Source: Phoronis ovalis
Taxonomy: Eukaryota; Phoronida; Phoronidae
DNA length: 12,968 bases
NCBI GenBank assembly: GCA_028565635.1
Contig: JAOXYB010041382.1
Span: forward strand, 1-12,968
Direction: 5' to 3'
The translations under genes were made by a program, and so were the position numbers. Positions within the stretch are counted from its first letter, which is position 1. Each line of letters starts with the position of its first letter. Of this stretch, positions 7,815 through 12,968 are shown in pieces. Under the pieces are notes generated by a model, which worked only from the letters and a program-made list of their open reading frames with translations, ran no database searches and was not told the origin of the DNA.

Positions 7815-10800
7815 CTGTAATTATAACATTCTGTTGAGTTTACAATAAAACATTTTGTTGTTCTAACCGTCACCTAGCATAATATAAATTAATACTAATT
7901 ACCTTGCAGGTTAAAAGACTCCCAACAGGGCATTTTTATTTCCACATGAACAACACATGCTTTTTTGATAGCCTTACAGTGATGCCACAAGTATTCGTAA
8001 CTCTTAGGTACAGAATCGTATCACTATTGCAGCATCCGAATTATGTTCAAGGATGTTGCTTTGTTCATAAGTCCTGAATCCCCATTTTGTCTGAAGATTC
8101 ATGTAATAACGTGACAAATGGGTGCCTGTGAGATGACCATAACATCAGAAAACTAGTCGACATAATAAATAGTTTTGATTTTGTTTCATTTCATACAAAG
8201 GGCTGAAGATCTATACAAAGACTATGCAAAACTTGTGAAAATAGTGGTTGAAACTTTGATTTTAGTATCAGGACATGAATGTGAAACTTGTGGTAGAACA
8301 CCCGTTTGCATTGATATAAAGAATTGTTTCAGTACCCATTGTTTGTGGCATTTCAGCTATGTAATATAACACAAAACCCCAACCCCCCCTAAACAATATG
8401 TCATAAATAAACATTGGCAATAACATCTAATTATATCTCACCAGGATATGTTAACACAATGGCATTCAAAATACAAAACTCAGTATGATCTACAGAAATA
8501 TCTTTCAATCTTTCAACAAAGTCGAGTGTTGATTTTATCAAGTCTTGTCCCCAGCCAAGACGCACAGTTTCAGCATGTGACATGGTTATATTTGTACTGA
8601 ATCGCACTTTGCCATCAGACTCTCGAGATCTAAGAAATGCAAAACAGTAACACTTAGTACCTGATATGAAATAAAACAAATTTATTTAATAACTTTCCAG
8701 TGGTCTTTTGATATTAGCTTCTACAGGAAAGAAATGATGGTCATGATTGACTACATTGCTTGGACAAGTAGAAAATATCAAAAGGTATTTAACATTTCAA
8801 ACTTCTAGACATTTTGCTAGTATTTGTTGTTCGAAATTACATTGTAAAGTAACTAAATACTGTGTAGGCAACAGGGTTACATCCAAAAACATCAATGAAA
8901 CATAAAATTTGGCTAAATAATATTTTAAACAATATACCTGTATGCCAATCTCAGAACATTTAATTCCATAAATGAGCTCTTAAGCAAAGTCATTTGGTCT
9001 TCCATATTCAACTCAGTAAAACCTGAAATAAGTAAAAATTGACATTTAAAACAAAGCTAAGGGGAATGTTTCAAACTGCTTTTAGAATTGGTAACAGCTG
9101 CTGGTTTATCTTAATCAAATAATGTATTTTAACATTATTGTGTCAAGTGGAATTACTTTTGAATTCAAAATAACTTGTATTTTTATACAACAAATGCATT
9201 TTATTTACAATGTATTCAAAAGTAAGTCAATCATTTATTAAACGAGATACAACTTGCTGAAAAGTGGACAGACACAGTACTTCATGAACATACATAAACA
9301 GACTAAAAGACTGAAGAAGTCTGAATCACTCAAAGTTTTCCTCAACTCACTGACATGTGGCAATTCAGCAGCATTGGTCTGTACTAGCTTTACCGACAAA
9401 ACCTTGTTTTGGTTTATTTATATGATCCAGATTAATTTGCAGTAACTTACCAGTAACTTTACGTGCCCACCTAATAATAAGCTTGAGTTCCGCATATCCA
9501 TAACTCATCATCTGATCCAAGGTTAATGAATCAAGATCAACAACTGGAAATGATAAAAAAAGATCTTGCTAAATCAATCACTACTCGAGAAGGATGTCTG
9601 GTCCATCTGTGCAAACTCGCAAGGAAAGAAACTTAAAGTTTTCATTGCCCATTCCCACACAGTAATTGACTTGATGAAATTTTTGTTATAATATGTACAA
9701 TTAAAAACTATGGTAGTTGTTTAATTTCATTGCAGTAAATGTGTGATGGGCTTCTGTTAAATGTCAAACTACATTCATCCACCTTCTTTAAACTTAAACC
9801 ACTGATAATTCCACGTTTTCCAAACCTTTCTAATCTTTTACTGGATCTTTATTTATCCCCATCTCAATACATATTTTCAAATACCCAAAAATGTTTTTAA
9901 TGGACTGGCCCTTAGAACAACCAACCTCCTGGCATATTTGGTATTGTAGGCACTGGTAAGGCACCATGTTCATCAGATGGTATCGTATCTGCTCCGGCAT
10001 CCACCAAAGCCTGTACAAGATCATCCTTGTATGGTTCTGATGGCAGAACTGAGAAAACAGCTGCATTTATAAGATCTTCCATGCGGGGTCGTTTGTTTCG
10101 ATTTTTGCCACCAGGGGCTCTATCCTCTCGTACAGCTTAAAGAAAAATGTTAACTTATAGTGACATATTAACTTATAGTGACATATTTGAAAACCTGTGC
10201 AATCTAAATTTCAATGTCTCACCCTGGATATTTTTTCAATATAATGTCATGTATTTTTTGTGTAGAAACTAGATTGTGTAGTGTCGCATAGCAACACCAA
10301 GCATATGGCTTCCAACACAAAGTTTTTGACATGGCAGTCATTTTAGATTCATCTCCTAAACATAGCAAACATTTTGATCCAGTAATTTCCTGAGTTATCA
10401 AAGAATATGTTTTTGTGCTCTCTGTTTTTGTAAACAGGAAGTGGTGTGATGAGTATCCCCTGCTACACAATCAATCAATGACTGCATACATGTAGTTAAT
10501 TTCCTGGGCCTGTGGAACTGTTATATAATTATTATGTCGATGTGTCACTACTCTAAAAATGTGATGTATCAAATGGCATAGGATTATGCCACTATACTGC
10601 AATAACATTACACAATTACTGATGCAAAAGTAAAATTCCAAGCCCCTGGTTATATACAGAAAGTGTGAATGATTGTTGAAACTTTTGTTGTTGGAATCCA
10701 TAATTAGGAAGTCCCCTTCCAACAAGAGATCAGACAAATATGCAGTACTTATTCAATGGCAGTTCCAGGATTTTTCCCATGACAAAATTCATTAATACAA

Positions 10801-11194
10801 GATGCATATTCACAAGCATGAAGGTGTACAAGTATCTTATGTTCCTTGTGTCACTTTTCGTAACATATCATCAGTTACAGGTACGATTTAGGTCAGAGAA
10901 GTAAACTAAATAAACGGACTCTTTTACGAAAAGATAACTACTTATATATGATAACCATTATAATGGTGGTGACAGGAAGTAAAAGACAGTCAAGCATTTA
11001 GACTTTCCAAGCACAATTTCTTCTTGCTTCAACAGAGTGATTTGACTACCTGGCTATCATTATTACCTTCTCGCCTCATTCCAGCCTGCATGCATCTTTC
11101 GTAACGACAACATTGACAACTGTTCCTAGAGAAGCGATTAATTGGACACATCTTTTCAAATTTACATGTATATTCTAAATTTTTCTGAACTGTT
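7579..11194 (-). CDS. Nuclear receptor, NR3-like (partial, 5' end outside window)
   Basis: This is a DNA-binding, ligand-type transcription factor acting in the nucleus. Minus-strand exons are 11194-11067, 10135-9926, 9543-9451, 9022-8938, 8629-8442 and 7814-7579. With two bases from a missing upstream exon they give 313 codons and TAG. Zinc finger 2 has ligands C11, C17, C27 and C30, then a C-terminal extension EAVREDRAPGGKNRNKR (43-59). A helix-1-like LPSEP is at 74-78. Helix 3 is YAELKLIIRWARKV (130-143), the receptor signature is FTELNMEDQMTLLK (146-159), and helix 5 ends LAYRS (170-174). Helices 10-11 include PRRYGKMLLRLPALR (269-283). AF-2 is LVAEMM (307-312), fitting the pattern of two hydrophobics, any residue, Glu, two hydrophobics. 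The GG-KR extension and the KA..F..EGKV.M end resemble ERR; AIVLTYPD also recalls NR2 receptors. The subfamily is therefore inferred, most likely NR3. Finger 1 and the P-box are not visible. Confidence 0.9.
7815..8441 (-). other. Receptor intron between helices 8 and 9
   Basis: This 627-bp GT-AG intron on the minus strand contains a plus-strand open stretch (8175-8369) with several cysteines and an acceptor-like start. It has no matching donor or family resemblance, so it is treated as chance. No repeats are recognised. Confidence 0.65.
8442..8629 (-). CDS. Receptor exon: LBD helices 6-8
   Basis: Acceptor GCATTTCTTAG, donor GTGAGA. It begins SRESDGKVRFSTN (beta-turn region) and continues through DLIKSTLDFVERLKDIS and TEFCILNAIVLTYP, the segment preceding helix 9 in NR2 and NR3 receptors. 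Confidence 0.9.
8630..8937 (-). other. Receptor intron after helix 5
   Basis: This 308-bp GT-AG intron is AT-rich. Nothing is recognised in it. Confidence 0.75.
8938..9022 (-). CDS. Receptor exon: LBD signature, helices 4-5
   Basis: Acceptor TTATTTCAG, donor GTATAT. It encodes FTELNMEDQMTLLKSSF and MELNVLRLAY, the F-x(n)-DQ-x(2)-LL signature of all nuclear receptors. The last codon, Arg173, is split and aligns with ER-alpha Arg394. Confidence 0.92.
9023..9450 (-). other. Receptor intron after helix 3
   Basis: This 428-bp GT-AG intron starts GTAAGT. Nothing is recognised in it on either strand. Confidence 0.75.
9451..9543 (-). CDS. Receptor exon: LBD helix 3
   Basis: Acceptor ATCATTTCCAG, donor GTAAGT. 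It encodes VDLDSLTLDQMM and YAELKLIIRWARKVT. Glu132 aligns with ER-alpha Glu353, and Arg141 with the charge-clamp Lys362. Confidence 0.9.
9544..9925 (-). other. Receptor intron after hinge exon
   Basis: This 382-bp intron has the weak donor GTTGGT and a good acceptor. Nothing else is recognised. Confidence 0.7.
9926..10135 (-). CDS. Receptor exon: DBD C-terminal extension and hinge
   Basis: Acceptor TTTCTTTAAG; weak donor GTTGGT. It encodes the basic AVREDRAPGGKNRNKRPR extension (minor-groove contacts and nuclear localisation in relatives), an INAAVFSVLPSEP helix-1-like segment and an acidic/Pro-rich linker ending NMPG. A competing minus-strand frame across this exon lacks the junction continuity and is a shadow. 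Confidence 0.88.
10136..11066 (-). other. Receptor intron after second zinc finger
   Basis: This 931-bp intron carries an exact 18-bp tandem duplication at its 3' end (10150-10185). The open frames in 10219-10737 have no family resemblance and are treated as chance. Confidence 0.7.
10150..10185. repeat. 18-bp perfect tandem duplication
   Basis: TTAACTTATAGTGACATA occurs twice without a mismatch at 10150-10167 and 10168-10185. It begins 14 bp upstream (minus strand) of the acceptor AG, so it spans the expected branch-point region of the intron. Confidence 0.95.
11067..11194 (-). CDS. Receptor exon: second zinc finger of the DBD
   Basis: The acceptor TTTTTCAG (minus strand) precedes base 11194, and the donor is GTAATA. 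The exon encodes TVQKNLEYTC, then CPINRFSRNSCQCCRYERC and GMRRE. The spacing C-x5-C-x9-C-x2-C is the canonical nuclear-receptor finger 2. The upstream intron splits the Arg codon after FFK(R), a common intron position between the two fingers, so finger 1 must lie in an exon beyond 12968. Confidence 0.93.
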
Positions 11195-11720
11195 CTGAAA
11201 AACATACAAAACTATGAATAGTACGATATGTAATAACAAGTATCTGTGCCATTATCAGGTTTAATAAGGAAAAATGATGTAGTCACAAGCAAGTTGTTAT
11301 CTTGGTTCATTACTCCTCTCATTACAGTAAACACTTGCACTTAGTTGAGACATGCATGTATAACAATTAGAAACAGGTAATATTACAGTAAACATGGCAC
11401 TTTATGTGTCATTGAACACTGCTGATGCAGTAAACACCATAACCATTAACTATTAGTATCTGATTTTATTTTGCAGATATAAATTATGGCAAAGTTAACA
11501 CATTGTTGGTTCCAAGAAGTAAGAAGTCCATTTCTTTGTTATATTAAAATTTATATAAAGGAGATATTTTCTCATAAGCATTTGTCAGTTATGGAGTATC
11601 AATGGCAGCCTTGATATGTAGGTGGGCAGTGCAATTTAGTAGTTGCATTAAGTGTTACATATGTAAAGCGAAGTACCGTATTTAATAAATGTTGAAGATT
11701 TGGGTTAACAGTTGACATAC

Positions 11721-12010
11721 TTTTCAAGGTCATTCTAAAACGCTATCTAGCCTAACACACCCAACCACCTTTTGTTCTTCGTGAACCAACTTTGAATCAT
11801 CTAGTCAGTGTTGCATCATTCTGGTATGTGGCACAATGTGATGTGCTCCCATAGGACCAAACATGGAAGCAAGTCAGCAATATTGGAAGTGATCCAGGTA
11901 AAAAAATTATCAGACCTGTACTTTGACCAGTAATTTCCCTCAATTTCAAATATGATGATCGAGTAAAAGCTGAAACAATTATTGTGAGACAAAGGAAATG
12001 TTACGCACAG
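11721..12010. repeat. Diverged interspersed/tandem repeat, copy A
   Basis: It shares the exact 20-mer TTTTCAAGGTCATTCTAAAA with copy B, and further matching blocks in the same order: TTTGAATCATC, AACATGG, ATATTGGAAGT, and a TCAAATAT...GTA(A/G)AA(G/A)CTGAA(A/G)C pattern. Copy A has decayed more at the palindromic block. No coding potential is recognised. Confidence 0.65.
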
Positions 12011-12039
12011 CGAAAAATTCGGATTGGCATTTGCCCCAA

Positions 12040-12291
12040 TTTTCAAGGTCATTCTAAAATGTCACATAACCTATTATGCCCACCTTTGGCCTTTGTGAAT
12101 CCACCTTTGAATCATCCAGTCAAAGTTCCGTCTTTCTTGCAACTCACACAAAGCGTTATGCCCTCTCGGCAACAAACATGGCCGCCAGTCGGCCATATTG
12201 GAAGTAATCTGTGACCTGTGTCAAATATCAAGCAGATCGGGTAGAAACTGAAGCTGTTATTACAAGAAATATAAAGTGTTATGGACGACAA
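12040..12291. repeat. Diverged interspersed/tandem repeat, copy B
   Basis: This second copy starts 319 bp after copy A. It carries an intact inverted repeat, ATGGCCG-CCAGT-CGGCCAT (12178-12196), which is eroded in copy A. It is likely a short non-autonomous repeat family, or two neighbouring insertions of one. Confidence 0.65.
12178..12196. repeat. 7-bp inverted repeat with facing YY1-like cores
   Basis: The arms ATGGCCG and CGGCCAT are exactly complementary around CCAGT. Each arm contains an ATGGC YY1-type core. It lies inside repeat copy B. Confidence 0.7.
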
Positions 12292-12662
12292 TGACGACGA
12301 TGTACAGCCTATGACTATTTGCCCAGCCAAATGGGATGGGTATAAAAAGTGAGGCTTTTCGAATTCGCTAAATATTAAAACAGCCAATTTAAAAAAAATA
12401 TTTTTATGGAGAGAAATTGTATAGTTATAACTTAGTAAAAACAGACTTATATATTTATGATAATTTATGATAGTTACTGTATCCCTAGAATCTTGACATG
12501 TGCACATAAAACTTCAATTGTCAAGTGTACAGAATAATTTTAATGTGTATTTTGTAACCATAATTACTTTGACAAATTAACAATTACCTATTTGTGGCCA
12601 TGCAAAATTTGGAGATTTACAATGGCAAAATTTCCAGGGGTCTCTTGGTTATATTTTGCGGT

Positions 12663-12682
12663 GGGGGGGGGGTGTGTGTGTG
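12663..12682 (+). repeat. Compound microsatellite G(10)(TG)5
   Basis: Ten G followed by five TG units. It is likely length-polymorphic. Confidence 0.9.
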
Positions 12683-12968
12683 CCACAGAGGGTAACATTT
12701 TTGGACTAACTCTATACCAAAAATGTGGAAATTTGGATCCCAAAATATATCAAACATTCAAAAACGGCTTCTGGCGTGCTCTCCTGGCATGTTTAAAACT
12801 TAGTGTTTGCTATGGGGTAATGCACATGCCCAAATCTGCTGATTTCCATCTGTCACAGACCGGTTCCGGTGGAATATTGTGCCCCAATCAGATATAAAAC
12901 AAGAGGTCTGCAGGTGCAGACAGATGCCCATCATATGATGTAGTTTCTTTAGTTGTAAAGCCATCTAT

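Larger units (their letters stand above)
11195..12968 (-). other. Upstream intron of the receptor gene (partial)
   Basis: No exon with a first-zinc-finger pattern (C-x2-C ... CEGCKGFF) is visible on the minus strand here, so the intron is at least 1.77 kb. It contains the ~319-bp tandem duplication (11721-12291) and a G/TG microsatellite (12663-12682). A 101-codon plus-strand open frame at 12592-12897 is not recognised and probably non-coding. Confidence 0.65.

Noticed and set aside
8175-8369. Plus-strand open stretch with clustered cysteines and an acceptor-like start
   Set aside because: It is interesting at first sight but lies inside a receptor intron. There is no donor in frame, no second exon and no known Cys-pattern family.
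9830-10066. Minus-strand 78-codon frame over the receptor hinge exon
   Set aside because: It is a shadow in another frame. The frame starting AVREDRAPGG continues correctly from zinc finger 2 and into helix 3.
10090-10106. CTCF-like CCACCAGGGGC within the receptor exon
   Set aside because: It encodes the conserved Pro-Gly-Gly of the DBD extension and is one G short of the CTCF core, so coding constraint explains it.
12112-12507. Minus-strand 131-codon open frame, the longest uninterrupted one
   Set aside because: It crosses half of repeat copy B and low-complexity AT-rich DNA. Composition is typical of antisense AT-rich sequence, and no nuclear receptor residues are present.
12592-12897. 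Plus-strand 101-codon open frame near the right edge
   Set aside because: It runs through a G/TG microsatellite, has no recognisable motif, and lies in an intron on the opposite strand. A chance frame is more likely; transcript data could reverse this.

Overview
This window is nuclear DNA from an animal, most likely a marine or other aquatic invertebrate. It carries two intron-containing genes with GT-AG introns. One encodes ribosomal protein eS19 (RPS19). The other encodes a nuclear receptor, a protein class found only in animals. The sequence is AT-rich, lacks prokaryotic-style gene packing, has degenerate interspersed repeats, and keeps CpG in only one part. The species cannot be named from the sequence; a non-vertebrate deuterostome, a lophotrochozoan or a cnidarian would all fit.

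Layout, left to right. (1) 1-1617 is the flank upstream of RPS19. It has no recognisable gene but is clearly CpG-rich. It contains two CTCF-like motifs facing each other (1234-1305), a perfect 10+3+10 bp inverted repeat (1542-1564) and an NRF1-like site (1565-1573). (2) 1618-about 4465, + strand, is RPS19. It has a tiny non-coding 5'TOP exon, four coding exons (149 codons) and a poly(A) signal at 4441. Its last intron holds a 0.54-kb element with terminal inverted repeats and ~33-bp internal repeats. (3) About 4465-7340 is a gene-poor, CpG-poor stretch between two convergent genes. (4) 7340-12968, - strand, holds the 3' part of a nuclear receptor gene. Six exons encode the second zinc finger, hinge and complete ligand-binding domain (313 codons). 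The exons for the N-terminus and first zinc finger lie beyond the right edge. (5) 11195-12968 is the upstream intron of that receptor, with a diverged ~319-bp tandem duplication.

The two genes converge tail to tail and have no evident functional link: one is housekeeping translation machinery, the other a ligand-type transcription factor. The receptor is the most interesting gene. It looks most like the NR3 (estrogen receptor / estrogen-related receptor) group and keeps the Glu/Arg pair of helices 3 and 5 and an AF-2 helix, but diverges elsewhere. All exon boundaries were derived by hand from splice consensus and reading-frame continuity. Both reconstructed reading frames stay open across every junction, which supports the models.
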